DNA of 64,000 bases from an uncultured Ruminococcus sp. (GCA_902778175.1 CACYWT010000004.1:1-64000); one strand, 5' to 3'; shown: positions 1 through 7,548, counted from the stretch's first letter. Translations and numbers: made by a program. The notes: generated by a model from the letters alone, not told the origin.

Positions 1-747
1 ACCCCTACGAGCGCGGTTGCGGCTCCGTCCCCCAGGTCGCACCTCGCATGGGGTGCGTGAGTAGAAATTGAAGAACTTCTGGAACACTATCAAGATCGTT
101 AAGGTCGCACCTCGCATGGGGTGCGTGAGTAGAAATCGCCACATTGCCGCGGTTTTATAGTCCCCCCCTGCGTCGCACCTCGCATGGGGTGCGTGAGTAG
201 AAATGCATACTGGTTATAGTTAGTTGATTGATTAGGATTGGTCGCACCTCGCATGGGGTGCGTGAGTAGAAATGACCTGAAAAATTATGTGCCTGTGAAG
301 TGCAATTGTCGCACCTCGCATGGGGTGCGTGAGTAGAAATTACGCCTGCCCCGACTGCCGCAGTACCTACAGCCGCGTCGCACCTCGCATGGGGTGCGTG
401 AGTAGAAATTCGTTTTAATATGTAACTTTCAAATTCTAACCTTTCGTCGCACCTCGCATGGGGTGCGTGAGTAGAAATTTAAATCGGGTTTTGTGATTCT
501 ATAAATCCGAAGTCGCACCTCGCATGGGGTGCGTGAGTAGAAATAAACAAATTGAGCGATGATAGAAATTCTGATACAGTCGCACCTCGCATGGGGTGCG
601 TGAGTAGAAATAAAGCTGCATTAATAGCGGTTTTGAACGCGCCGCCGTCGCACCTCGCATGGGGTGCGTGAGTAGAAATCGTTTCTTTTTGCATTTGTTT
701 TAGTTTTTGATAGAGTCGCACCTCGCATGGGGTGCGTGAGTAGAAAT

Positions 748-782
748 TAACAGTTATTTTCGGAAGTGAAAATAATAATTCC
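748..782 (+). CRISPR. Spacer with internal inverted repeat, near-identical to spacer 1152-1186
   Basis: This 35-nt spacer differs from the one at 1152-1186 at a single position (nucleotide 30, A versus G). It contains the perfect inverted repeat TTATTTTC-(6 nt)-GAAAATAA. Neighbouring spacers are not duplicated, so this is not a block duplication within the array. Confidence 0.95.
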
Positions 783-1151
783 GTCGCACCTCGCATGGGG
801 TGCGTGAGTAGAAATTATAACATTAACAACGATGCTGATATTTTTCTTATGTCGCACCTCGCATGGGGTGCGTGAGTAGAAATGACTATGCGGCAAACAA
901 TGACATTGAGGGTGTTGAGTCGCACCTCGCATGGGGTGCGTGAGTAGAAATGATCGGCGCGATAATCACATTGTTATCCGTCATAGTCGCACCTCGCATG
1001 GGGTGCGTGAGTAGAAATAAAAGCAGTTCGGCAATGGTTAATGTCAGATTAGTCGCACCTCGCATGGGGTGCGTGAGTAGAAATTTCGTCCGTCCATTCT
1101 TTTTCCGGGTCGTCCAGCGTCGCACCTCGCATGGGGTGCGTGAGTAGAAAT

Positions 1152-1186
1152 TAACAGTTATTTTCGGAAGTGAAAATAATGATTCC
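1152..1186 (+). CRISPR. Near-duplicate of spacer 748-782
   Basis: Same length, orientation and register as the spacer at 748-782, with one substitution at nucleotide 30, which is at the end away from the expected seed. It carries the same 8-bp inverted repeat. Its flanking spacers differ from those around the first copy. Confidence 0.95.
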
Positions 1187-1554
1187 GTCGCACCTCGCAT
1201 GGGGTGCGTGAGTAGAAATTGATAGATATGACGAACACAGAACAGCAGGTTTTTAGTCGCACCTCGCATGGGGTGCGTGAGTAGAAATATACCAGGGCAA
1301 CATAAATTAACAGTCGAGGAACGTCGCACCTCGCATGGGGTGCGTGAGTAGAAATGACGATGAACAAATAGAAGAGGCGGAAAAGAAAGTCGCACCTCGC
1401 ATGGGGTGCGTGAGTAGAAATAAACATTGGATATATTAAGCCCTCGGCAATAACCGTCGCACCTCGCATGGGGTGCGTGAGTAGAAATTTATGTCCGCTT
1501 TCTTATTTCTTGCTTTGCCTGGTCGCACCTCGCATGGGGTGCGTGAGTAGAAAT

Positions 1555-1585
1555 GATCGCTCGCATGGGGTGCGTGAGTAGAAAT
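1555..1585 (+). CRISPR. Damaged CRISPR unit: spacer lost, repeat truncated
   Basis: After the intact repeat at 1522-1554 only six bases (GATCGC) separate it from a 25-nt partial repeat lacking the first eight repeat bases. Equivalently, it can be read as a repeat lacking ACC with no spacer before it. An internal deletion has removed essentially a whole spacer. Confidence 0.9.
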
Positions 1586-2074
1586 TGTCTTTCCTCATCG
1601 CTATTCAGAGCGCAAGCACGTCGCACCTCGCATGGGGTGCGTGAGTAGAAATCGCCGAGGTTCTGCGCCATCCTTTGGGGTCGGGGGTCGCACCTCGCAT
1701 GGGGTGCGTGAGTAGAAATCTGTATAGGTGAAGCGTCCTCTTTGCGCGTCCTGGTAGCACCTCGCATGGGGTGCGTGAGTAGAAATTTACTATGATTTTT
1801 TAAGTGAGTTAACATTTTTCGTCGCACCTCGCATGGGGTGCGTGAGTAGAAATTCATACGAAGAGCTAAGCGTTTTAAAATCGGAAGTCGCACCTCGCAT
1901 GGGGTGCGTGAGTAGAAATTACCTACAAGTAATATTATTTTTTGAAAGTTGAGTGTCGCACCTCGCATGGGGTGCGTGAGTAGAAATCGGCAGGTTCTCC
2001 GCTGTGTCAAGGGCGCGGAGGTCGCACCTCGCATGGGGTGCGTGAGTAGAAATCGCCCAAAACGCCCGTTTTGG

Positions 2075-2752
2075 TCAGCGCGCAAAAGTCGCACCTCGCA
2101 TGGGGTGCGTGAGTAGAAATGCCAATCTATGAAGCCATTTATGTTGGCAATGGCGTCGCACCTCGCATGGGGTGCGTGAGTAGAAAAAAATAGCCATTAT
2201 CAGCCCGCTACACTTTGTACGCTCCGCCTCGCCGAAGCGCTGGAAATGGACGATCTCCCTCTGCCGCAGAAAACGGATCGGATCAATAACATCCGGATCA
2301 TCACAAAACCGAAGAATATTGTCATAGGTCACACGGGCTTTCTGCTCAGCCGCAAGATCCTCATGAATATCAGCTATAATATCACCTTTCACCTGCATTG
2401 AAGCTGCGCTGTAGGGCACTCCCGAAGCAGAAGCCGGATATATTCCTGCGGTATGATCAACAAAATACTGATCCAGCCCTGCGGCTCTGATCTCTTCCAC
2501 ACTCAGGTTTTTCGTCAGCTGATATACGATAGTTCCGACCATCTCCAGATGACCGAGTTCTTCCGTTCCGATATCTGTCAGTATCGCCTTAACTTCGGGA
2601 TAAGGAACGCTGTATCTCTGCGAAAGATACCTGAGCGACGCGCCAAGCTCTCCGTCGGGACCGCCATACTGCGAAATTATGATCTTTGCAAGCTTCGGAT
2701 CAGTTTTTTTTATGCTGATAGGATACTGCAGTTTTTTCTCATATACAAACAT
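2075..2752 (-). CDS. cotJC: Spore coat protein CotJC (manganese-catalase-like), 3' end running into CRISPR array
   Basis: CotJC is an inner spore-coat protein of the ferritin-like manganese catalase family. The start is set by GGAGGG six bases before ATG, although the frame is open further upstream. The N-terminus MFVYEKKLQYP is typical. Likely metal ligands are visible: E35 (DGELGASLRY), E65 and H68 (TEELGHLE), E136 (AAEQKAR) and E166/H169 (REIVHFQRF). Recognisable homology ends near residue 176 (QRFGEA). About 13 unfamiliar residues follow, then the frame enters the antisense strand of the last CRISPR repeats and stops at 2075, giving 225 residues where the family has about 190. The native C-terminal tail appears to be lost, but all predicted metal ligands remain. 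Last gene of cotJABC. Confidence 0.85.
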   Translation of the reverse strand: MFVYEKKLQYPISIKKTDPKLAKIIISQYGGPDGELGASLRYLSQRYSVPYPEVKAILTDIGTEELGHLEMVGTIVYQLTKNLSVEEIRAAGLDQYFVDHTAGIYPASASGVPYSAASMQVKGDIIADIHEDLAAEQKARVTYDNILRFCDDPDVIDPIRFLRQREIVHFQRFGEAERTKCSGLIMAIFFYSRTPCEVRRHCQHKWLHRLAFLLTHPMRGATFAR

Positions 2753-2754
2753 AG

Positions 2755-3003
2755 TCAGCCCTCCTGTATATCCCAAGGCCACGGATCAGCGATCCATGCC
2801 CATCGGTTGCCGTCGTCGCCTGCGGTGAGCGGACCGAACCGTGATTCAAAATCCTTACGGAGCGCTGCGGACTGCTGCTCATATTTATTCAGGGCTTCCC
2901 CGGCAGCAGCGTCATCGGGATGAGTATCAAGATAGATATGAAGCTCATGCGCCGCAAATTCTGCCGAGGACAGCCTGCACAGCATTTTTTCTCTTTCAGT
3001 CAT
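2755..3003 (-). CDS. cotJB: Spore coat protein CotJB
   Basis: 82-residue CotJB family protein, a small partner of CotJC in the spore coat. The start at MTEREKMLCRL is chosen because it gives the usual family length and sits just inside the end of cotJA, an 8-nt overlap suggesting translational coupling; the frame stays open upstream. Family-like features are the helical LSSAEFAAHELHIYLDTHP segment and the aromatic C-terminus (RWAWIADPWPWD). cotJC begins 2 nt after its stop codon. Function in coat assembly is known only from the family. Confidence 0.9.
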   Translation of the reverse strand: MTEREKMLCRLSSAEFAAHELHIYLDTHPDDAAAGEALNKYEQQSAALRKDFESRFGPLTAGDDGNRWAWIADPWPWDIQEG

Positions 3004-3202
3004 CAACAGTACCTCCGTTTCTTCTGCCGGGAGCAAAGGGCTTATCAAGCTCCGGGAAAAGCGTTCCTGCACGCAGAGCCTGTTCCGGAGCATATAATTC
3101 TCCGGCGTTCTGATACGGGATATAGGACATAGCCTCGACCGTATCCTTCGGCAAAGGCTTAATGAAAAAATCGGAATTCTGAATTTTCCTTATTACATCC
3201 AT
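2996..3202 (-). CDS. cotJA: Spore coat-associated protein CotJA
   Basis: 68-residue CotJA-type protein. Diagnostic stretches are MSYIPYQ and LYAPEQALRAGTLFPELDKPF, matching the family pattern of a YVPYQ-like motif followed by an EALxxGTLFPxLDKPF-like motif. A clear ribosome binding site (AAAGGAG, 6-7 bases before ATG) fixes the start. It is the first gene of cotJABC, and CATAATAT about 30 bases upstream resembles the -10 of sporulation sigma factors E or G, but I cannot see a convincing -35. Presence of the operon implies a spore former. Confidence 0.88.
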   Translation of the reverse strand: MDVIRKIQNSDFFIKPLPKDTVEAMSYIPYQNAGELYAPEQALRAGTLFPELDKPFAPGRRNGGTVDD

Positions 3203-3258
3203 AGTAATCTCCTTTCATCTTTCTGCACTTTCATATTATGCAGCGGCAAAGGGAAAGG

Positions 3259-3303
3259 TTAAGGCAGCGCCGCCTGTTTTCTGCGCAGAATGACGAAAAA
3301 ACG
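3259..3303. repeat. Possible remnant of the MITE-like family seen at 13859
   Basis: The stretch begins TTAAGGCAGCGCCGC, resembling the terminal TTAAGGCAATACCGC of the element at 13859. It then carries GCGCAGAATGACG(A)AAAAA, which resembles an internal block of that element at 13958-13976. The intervening bases are missing. Similarity is short, so this is tentative. Confidence 0.35.
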
Positions 3304-3365
3304 GATCATACGGGAAATCAAAAAATAAAAATATCCGTCTTATCAGAATAATGATAATGCTTTTG

Positions 3366-3395
3366 TTGACATACGGCGCGTATTGATTGTATAAT
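3366..3395 (+). promoter_or_regulatory. Sigma-A promoter of the starch-binding surface protein
   Basis: TTGACA at 3366-3371 and TATAAT at 3390-3395 with an 18-bp spacer, about 75 bases before the start codon at 3470. GGAGG precedes that start by 8 bases. Confidence 0.85.
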
Positions 3396-3469
3396 AACAA
3401 TAAGATATCGTATCATTAATGATAAAAATTATGGACAGCTTACAATAAAACAGAAACGGAGGTATATTA

Positions 3470-5182
3470 ATGAAATACAATGTATTGCCGAAAACATTAT
3501 TGTGCGCGGCATTGTGCGCCGCTGTTTGCACAAGTACGGCTGTTACCGTTTTTGCGGGACGGAATGTTATTCCCGAAAACGAAATACCGGATTATAAGAT
3601 CAACCATTCATTCGGTATCGCAGGCACATTCACCGATTGGGGCGGAGATGAAGAAAAAGGTACAGTTCCCGATATTCCAATGGCTGACGCGGACGGCGAC
3701 GGAGTGTTCACCGGCGTTGTATGCGGCATCGGAGAAGGTATACATGAATTCAAGATAAGAACCGACAACAGCTGGGAAGACAGCTGGGGCGAATTTGAAT
3801 ATGCCCTCGGAAAAACCCTTAACAGCCAGACTAACTGCAGCGTAAGCGTAAATGACGTTACCGACCTTATCGTGACTATCAACACAAAAGCAAAGGATCC
3901 GTCAGTCTGGCAGATAAGCTCATATTCCACCGAAGAAATAAGCGCCGGCAGATACGGTCTTATCGGAAGCCCGAATAAATGGGATCCGGAAAACGATATC
4001 CCTATGTACGAGGTATCCTTGGGAAAATATATAGGCATATTCAAAGACGTTCCTGCCGGAAAACATGAATTCAAGATCCGTGCAGACGGAGTATGGTCTG
4101 ATGACGACGGCATCTGCAACTGGGGGCCGTATGATGAAAACACCGACAGCACCATCGGCAGCAAAGAAAATGTAAAGCTTGAGCTTGAAGCAGAATCGGA
4201 TATCGTTGTCATGTTCGATACCAGCTCCGGCGAGGACGAGGATTCCAGAGCATTGTGGCCGATCTCATATATGACGGTTTCAGACGGAAAGATAACCTCG
4301 GCAGTCTATACCGGAAAGGAAAGAGTTCCCGAAGAAGAACCCGGACCCGAAGATACATATATCAAGACAGAGATCACCGATTATCTTTTCTTCGATAACA
4401 GCGAAACAAAATGGGACGAGGTATATGCATACTGGTGGCATGACGATTATGCCCGTACCTTCGATCTTGAAAACAAGGATTACGGCTGCACCCGTATCAC
4501 AAACGAGGACGGCAGCGAGGGCTATATGCCGACTGCCTTTCCCGGAACGGCTATGACCAATATAACCGGCACGGATATCTGGCAGCTCCGTATTCCCTAC
4601 AATGCCCAGAAAATAATTTTCAGCAGCGGCAAAACCGATGAACAGATAGCTCAGGGCGAGCAAGGCTGGCAGACAAATGATATTGCCCTTGACACATCTC
4701 TCCATGCCGGAATGATATGGACTGTTGATATCAACGGCGGTATCGAAACAGGCAGCGGAATAGAAAAAACAAAAAACAAGTATCAGAAAGGCAGCTGGTC
4801 GGAATATACCGGAGATTTCATTTCCGAAGAAATAGGCACACCCAAGGAAGAACCCACAGATGACCCGGGCGAAGATCCCGGAAATGACCCCGGTGAGGAT
4901 CCCGGTGACGATCCCGGTGTTCCGGGCGACAATTCCGGACCTGATCAGCCCGGAACGATCAGCGGAGAGGGCAGCACCGAAACCCCCGATGAAAACTCAT
5001 CAACGGAAAACGAAAAACCTCAGCCGCAGCAGAATGAAGAAAATGAAAAAACAGACTACAACAGCAAAACCGATCTCCCCGTTCCTGCGACAGGCGACAG
5101 CTTCCCGGCAGAGGCAGCAACGATCATGCTTTTGTCCGCGGCTGTGATCGCTGCAGCAATAAAAAAGCATAGTTTCAGATAA
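3470..5182 (+). CDS. Secreted, cell-wall-anchored multimodular starch-binding protein
   Basis: 570 residues with no catalytic domain recognised. Residues 1-29 are a signal peptide ending VTVFA. Two related beta-sandwich modules follow (about 45-165 and 172-285), each with a GLIG/GIAG-start and a HEFKIR motif, like the X25/SusE-type starch-binding modules of pullulanases. Residues about 296-445 (FFDNSETKWDEVYAYWW...) look like a CBM26-type starch-binding module. A Pro/Asp/Gly linker with DPGEDPGNDPG repeats (about 455-535) leads to PATGD (539-543), a hydrophobic helix and a basic tail, the pattern of a sortase signal with a variant LPxTG motif. It probably holds starch at the cell surface, comparable in concept to the starch adherence proteins of R. 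bromii. Strong dedicated promoter; transcribed alone. Confidence 0.82.
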   Translation: MKYNVLPKTLLCAALCAAVCTSTAVTVFAGRNVIPENEIPDYKINHSFGIAGTFTDWGGDEEKGTVPDIPMADADGDGVFTGVVCGIGEGIHEFKIRTDNSWEDSWGEFEYALGKTLNSQTNCSVSVNDVTDLIVTINTKAKDPSVWQISSYSTEEISAGRYGLIGSPNKWDPENDIPMYEVSLGKYIGIFKDVPAGKHEFKIRADGVWSDDDGICNWGPYDENTDSTIGSKENVKLELEAESDIVVMFDTSSGEDEDSRALWPISYMTVSDGKITSAVYTGKERVPEEEPGPEDTYIKTEITDYLFFDNSETKWDEVYAYWWHDDYARTFDLENKDYGCTRITNEDGSEGYMPTAFPGTAMTNITGTDIWQLRIPYNAQKIIFSSGKTDEQIAQGEQGWQTNDIALDTSLHAGMIWTVDINGGIETGSGIEKTKNKYQKGSWSEYTGDFISEEIGTPKEEPTDDPGEDPGNDPGEDPGDDPGVPGDNSGPDQPGTISGEGSTETPDENSSTENEKPQPQQNEENEKTDYNSKTDLPVPATGDSFPAEAATIMLLSAAVIAAAIKKHSFR

Positions 5183-5186
5183 ACAC

Positions 5187-5232
5187 AAATCCTCCGTGAT
5201 CCGTGCATAACGGTTCCCGGAGGATATCATTT
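5187..5232. terminator. Hairpin terminator between convergent genes
   Basis: ATCCTCCG and CGGAGGAT pair around a roughly 20-nt loop, followed on the plus strand by ATCATTTTAT. It lies between the plus-strand starch-binding gene and the minus-strand deaminase gene, so it may serve both. Confidence 0.7.
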
Positions 5233-5234
5233 TA

Positions 5235-5678
5235 TCAGTAAATTATTTTATTCTTTATATTTCTGTATTCCTCAAATAACTCCAGACATTCCTTTCTGTC
5301 GGTTTCCGACGCAAAGCTTCTGTCTGTATCATAGAATTGCTTGTCGCGGAAGCCTATGCCTTCCGTATCGGAAACATTGCATCCGTAAAATATTTTTCCG
5401 ATATTCGCCCAGAGTATTGCCCCGAAGCACATAGGACACGGCTCTGCCGTTGTATAAAGCTCGCAGCCGGAAAGATCGAAGCTGTCCGAATTTTTGCAGG
5501 CATCACGAATAGCCATCATTTCACCGTGACAGGTCGGATCCTTCTGTCTTAGCACTTCATTATGTCCGCTGCCGATGATTTTTCCGTCACGGACGATAAC
5601 GCAGCCGAATGGACCGCCGTGACCTGCGCGGATACCGTTTCTTGCTTCCAGGATCGCTGCCTCCATAAATTCATTCAT
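5235..5678 (-). CDS. Guanine-deaminase-like nucleoside/base deaminase
   Basis: 147-residue zinc deaminase of the cytidine/deoxycytidylate deaminase superfamily. Catalytic motifs are H51-x-E53 (CHGEMMAIR) and C81-x2-C84 (AEPCPMCFGA). The sequence GGPFGCVIVRDGKIIGSGHN and overall length resemble Bacillus GuaD (guanine to xanthine) rather than tRNA deaminase TadA, but substrate is inferred. The ATG at 5678 is preferred over a TTG eight codons earlier because GGAG lies about 9 bases upstream of it. The gene follows the XRE regulator gene on the same strand with a 20-nt gap, so the two may be co-transcribed. Confidence 0.75.
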   Translation of the reverse strand: MNEFMEAAILEARNGIRAGHGGPFGCVIVRDGKIIGSGHNEVLRQKDPTCHGEMMAIRDACKNSDSFDLSGCELYTTAEPCPMCFGAILWANIGKIFYGCNVSDTEGIGFRDKQFYDTDRSFASETDRKECLELFEEYRNIKNKIIY

Positions 5679-5698
5679 AATACGATCATCTCCGTAAA

Positions 5699-5911
5699 TC
5701 AAAGCTTTTGTTTATCGGTCCTTCCGAGAAGATAGTCAATGGAAACATCATAGTAATCCGCCAATACAATAAGCTGATGCACCTTAATTTCTCTTTTTCC
5801 GCTTTCATATAACTGATATTGTTCCCGTGTTATATCAAGCACTTCGGCGATCTGCTTTTGCAGAAGATCGTTATCCTCGCGGAGATCCCTTAGTCTTTTA
5901 TAATAATACAC
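5699..5911 (-). CDS. XRE-family helix-turn-helix transcriptional regulator
   Basis: 70-residue single-domain regulator. The HTH covers about residues 7-62: RLRDLREDNDLLQKQIAEVL, then ITREQYQLYESGKREI as the recognition region, ending YYDVSIDYLLGR, the common ending of this family. There is no effector domain. It is divergent from the membrane-protein gene at 6052, and the intergenic region carries two palindromes built on ATTC-(4)-GAAT, one exactly between the -35 and -10 of the divergent promoter. It is therefore a likely repressor of that gene (inference). Confidence 0.88.
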   Translation of the reverse strand: MYYYKRLRDLREDNDLLQKQIAEVLDITREQYQLYESGKREIKVHQLIVLADYYDVSIDYLLGRTDKQKL

Positions 5912-5969
5912 ATATATTCCTCCTGTAAAGTACTACATAAAAATTCTATCATGTATTCAAAAAAACACC

Positions 5970-6025
5970 TTGACAAGCATTCAAACGAATGCTATAATAT
6001 TAATAAAGTATTCGTTTGAATACTT
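5970..6025 (+). promoter_or_regulatory. Consensus promoter with two palindromic operators
   Basis: TTGACA (5970-5975) and TATAAT (5993-5998) are separated by exactly 17 bp, and the spacer contains the inverted repeat GCATTC-AAAC-GAATGC. Downstream, 6006-6025 is the perfect palindrome AAGTATTC-GTTT-GAATACTT, which shares the same core in the opposite orientation. The arrangement predicts strong transcription of the 6052 gene that a bound regulator would block, most plausibly the divergent XRE protein. Confidence 0.8.
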
Positions 6026-6051
6026 ATGAGTAAATAGAACGGAGTGATCTG

Positions 6052-6381
6052 ATGCAAAACAATTATCCGAATAATTATCCGAACAATTATCAGGATACGG
6101 GCAAGGGGCAGATGATAGCGTCGCTGGTTCTTGGTATAGTGAGTGTAGTGCTGAGCGGTTGGTTAATAGTTTCTCCCATCTGCGGTCCGTTAGGTATATA
6201 TTTCGGTATCAAAGGGAAAAAGAAGGCTCAGGAATTGAATATGCCCACTGGAATGGGAACAGCCGGATTTGTTCTTTCCATAATAGGCACGATAATAGGC
6301 ACGATAGTGCTGATCGCAGGTATTATTGCCGGAATTATTGCTGCAACACACGCTAATAACAGCATTGTCATCAGATACTGA
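6052..6381 (+). CDS. Small DUF4190-like membrane protein
   Basis: 109 residues. The N-terminal 20 residues are Asn/Tyr/Pro-rich (NNYPNNYPNNY). Two or more membrane segments follow, separated by GIKGKKKAQELN; the second contains the alternating Gly/Ile run IIGTIIGTIVLIAGIIAGII. This layout (polar N-terminus, GxxxG-rich hairpin, GxxGxxKA motif) matches DUF4190-type proteins of unknown function. The start has GGAG 9 bases upstream. Expression is probably governed by the two operators described at 5970-6025. Confidence 0.7.
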   Translation: MQNNYPNNYPNNYQDTGKGQMIASLVLGIVSVVLSGWLIVSPICGPLGIYFGIKGKKKAQELNMPTGMGTAGFVLSIIGTIIGTIVLIAGIIAGIIAATHANNSIVIRY

Positions 6382-6454
6382 TATCTATACATATTAAATT
6401 TTGATTATGTCAGTGAAAAAGCCCACGATCCGCAGATAACGGATCATGAGCATT

Positions 6455-6489
6455 GCATTATGCATTATGCATTATGAATTATGAATTAT
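6455..6489. repeat. Short tandem repeat of 7-bp units
   Basis: Three GCATTAT units followed by two GAATTAT units, at the 3' boundary of the DUF2752 gene. Non-coding, no function apparent. Confidence 0.8.
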
Positions 6490-6491
6490 TT

Positions 6492-6881
6492 TTACATTCC
6501 CGCGATATTCCTGACAACCCACCATATGAGAAAGGACGAAAGGAAAATGATCTCCGCAGCAGTGCAGCCGGTGCCAAGACGGTATTTCCCCGTTTTGATA
6601 TAATGCAGCGAGGTATAGGCGAATACCCAGCCTGTAAAAACAAGTATCTCCGGAGCAAAGAGGTTGTAGCGTACCATTCCGGCAAAATCAAAATGCATGA
6701 AACATACCGAGGAATGTGTTATGCCGCAGCCGGGACATTTCAGCCCCGTTATAAGACGGAATACACAGGGTATCCTCCACCCCGTCAGCTTTATAAAAGC
6801 CGCATAAGAAAATCCTGCAAAGAAAAAAAGGGCTACCGCCAGGGCAACCCTTCCTATCCTTTTTTTAAGTTCTCTGTCCAT
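6492..6881 (-). CDS. DUF2752 family membrane protein
   Basis: 129 residues with about three transmembrane segments. It carries the family hallmark CPGCGITHS following a TGLK segment (ITGLKCPGCGITHS), then further membrane helices. No biochemical role is established for DUF2752. The start at MDRELKKR is chosen because the upstream gene's stop lies only 7 nt away and this gives the usual family length. It is probably co-transcribed with the preceding DUF4234-like gene from the promoter at 7520-7548. Confidence 0.75.
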   Translation of the reverse strand: MDRELKKRIGRVALAVALFFFAGFSYAAFIKLTGWRIPCVFRLITGLKCPGCGITHSSVCFMHFDFAGMVRYNLFAPEILVFTGWVFAYTSLHYIKTGKYRLGTGCTAAEIIFLSSFLIWWVVRNIAGM

Positions 6882-6888
6882 CAGACGA

Positions 6889-7239
6889 TTACTGTGCAGG
6901 AGCAGCGAGCTTGTTGATTTCGCTCTGAACAAGACCAACAAGTACGATCGGAATGATGAAACCGAGGATCATGTAAAGAACCTTGTTGTCTGTTGTAGGT
7001 CTTCCGCTTCTCATCTTGATGTTGTTGAGGTTCTGATCTGCATTCATGCCGAAAAGAAGGAAACCAACATACGGGAAAATAATGCAGAGAATAAGAGTTA
7101 CAGTCGGATTTACGCCTGAACCTGACTGACCTGCATCCTCAAGCTCCTGTGCGGTCTTGTAAACCCAATACCAGCCATAGATACCACAAGTGATGATCGT
7201 GAGGATGATAACTGTTACTACGCTACGATTTGTAAGCAT
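6889..7239 (-). CDS. DUF4234-like membrane protein
   Basis: 116 residues. The N-terminal hydrophobic hairpin SVVTVIILTIITCGIYGWYWVYKTAQEL, split by a CGIYGWYW motif, is typical of DUF4234 proteins. It is followed by a polar segment (NADQNLNNIKMRSGRPTTDN) and a final membrane segment. Function unknown. AAGGAG precedes the ATG by about 8 bases. The gene has an unusually long (about 275 nt) structured 5' leader driven by a consensus promoter. Confidence 0.7.
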   Translation of the reverse strand: MLTNRSVVTVIILTIITCGIYGWYWVYKTAQELEDAGQSGSGVNPTVTLILCIIFPYVGFLLFGMNADQNLNNIKMRSGRPTTDNKVLYMILGFIIPIVLVGLVQSEINKLAAPAQ

Positions 7240-7515
7240 AAAAACAACTCCTTAAATATTATATTTTTATCGGATGACAGTAAATCCGCCGAATGAGTAT
7301 TTAAGGAATAATATGCCTGAAACAATATAATAATACAGCTATCGGACGGAACCATCCGTTTTGATAGATCCGGTCGTTCCTCTTACGGGGTATTATTATT
7401 ATGCTGCCCAAGCAAAATATTATCCTCATTTACGGCGATTCGGAGTAAAGACTCGGCGTTTGTTCGTTACCGGCGGACAAACGCTTTGTCACTTTACGAT
7501 CAATCGATAAACCAT
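7240..7515 (-). ncRNA. Long structured 5' leader or small RNA upstream of the DUF4234-like gene
   Basis: A consensus promoter (7520-7548) would start transcription near 7513, leaving about 275 nt before the ATG. On the minus strand the RNA can form GTAAAG/CTTTAC (7492-7497 with 7445-7450) enclosing GCGTTTGT/ACAAACGC (7477-7484 with 7456-7463), and later CTATC/GATAG (7363-7367 with 7339-7343) enclosing ACGGA/TCCGT. I do not recognise a named riboswitch or 6S RNA, though its length would allow either. The rest of the gap (7549-7725) is AT-rich with no gene visible. Confidence 0.45.
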
Positions 7516-7519
7516 CAGA

Positions 7520-7548
7520 ATTATACAATATTTTTTATAGTTTGTCAA
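7520..7548 (-). promoter_or_regulatory. Consensus sigma-A promoter
   Basis: Minus-strand TTGACA (7543-7548) and TATAAT (7520-7525), spacer 17 bp. It reads into the structured leader of the DUF4234-like gene. Confidence 0.85.

Larger units (their letters stand above)
1..2187 (+). CRISPR. CRISPR array, type I-C-like repeat, 33 repeats, leader end outside window
   Basis: A 33-nt repeat starting GTCGCACCTCGCATGGGG and ending GTGAGTAGAAAT recurs every 66-69 nt from 36 to 2187. I count 33 repeats, one of them truncated (1561-1585). Spacers are 33-36 nt. The repeat can fold by pairing CGCACC with GGTGCG and ends in GAAAT, as type I-C repeats do; this implies plus-strand transcription with the leader and cas genes left of position 1. 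The right end is the old end: the last repeat (2155-2187) ends in A instead of T, one repeat (1754-1786) has C3 changed to A, and one unit is damaged. Bases 1-35 have the length of a full spacer, so the array probably continues leftwards. Subtype is inferred from the repeat only, as no cas gene is visible. Confidence 0.97.

Noticed and set aside
1422-1455. Possible self-targeting spacer: 13 bases (CCCTCGGCAATAA) also occur near 18961 in the trmH-like gene
   Set aside because: Thirteen of 34 bases is expected by chance in genes with similar codon use, and the rest does not match.
479-2094. Long antisense open frames across the CRISPR array with FYSRTPCEVR / FLLTHPMRGAT / ISTHAPHARCD repeats
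   Set aside because: The 33-nt repeat has no stop codon in any of its three antisense frames, so frames stay open by chance. They lack binding sites and follow the repeat, not a protein.
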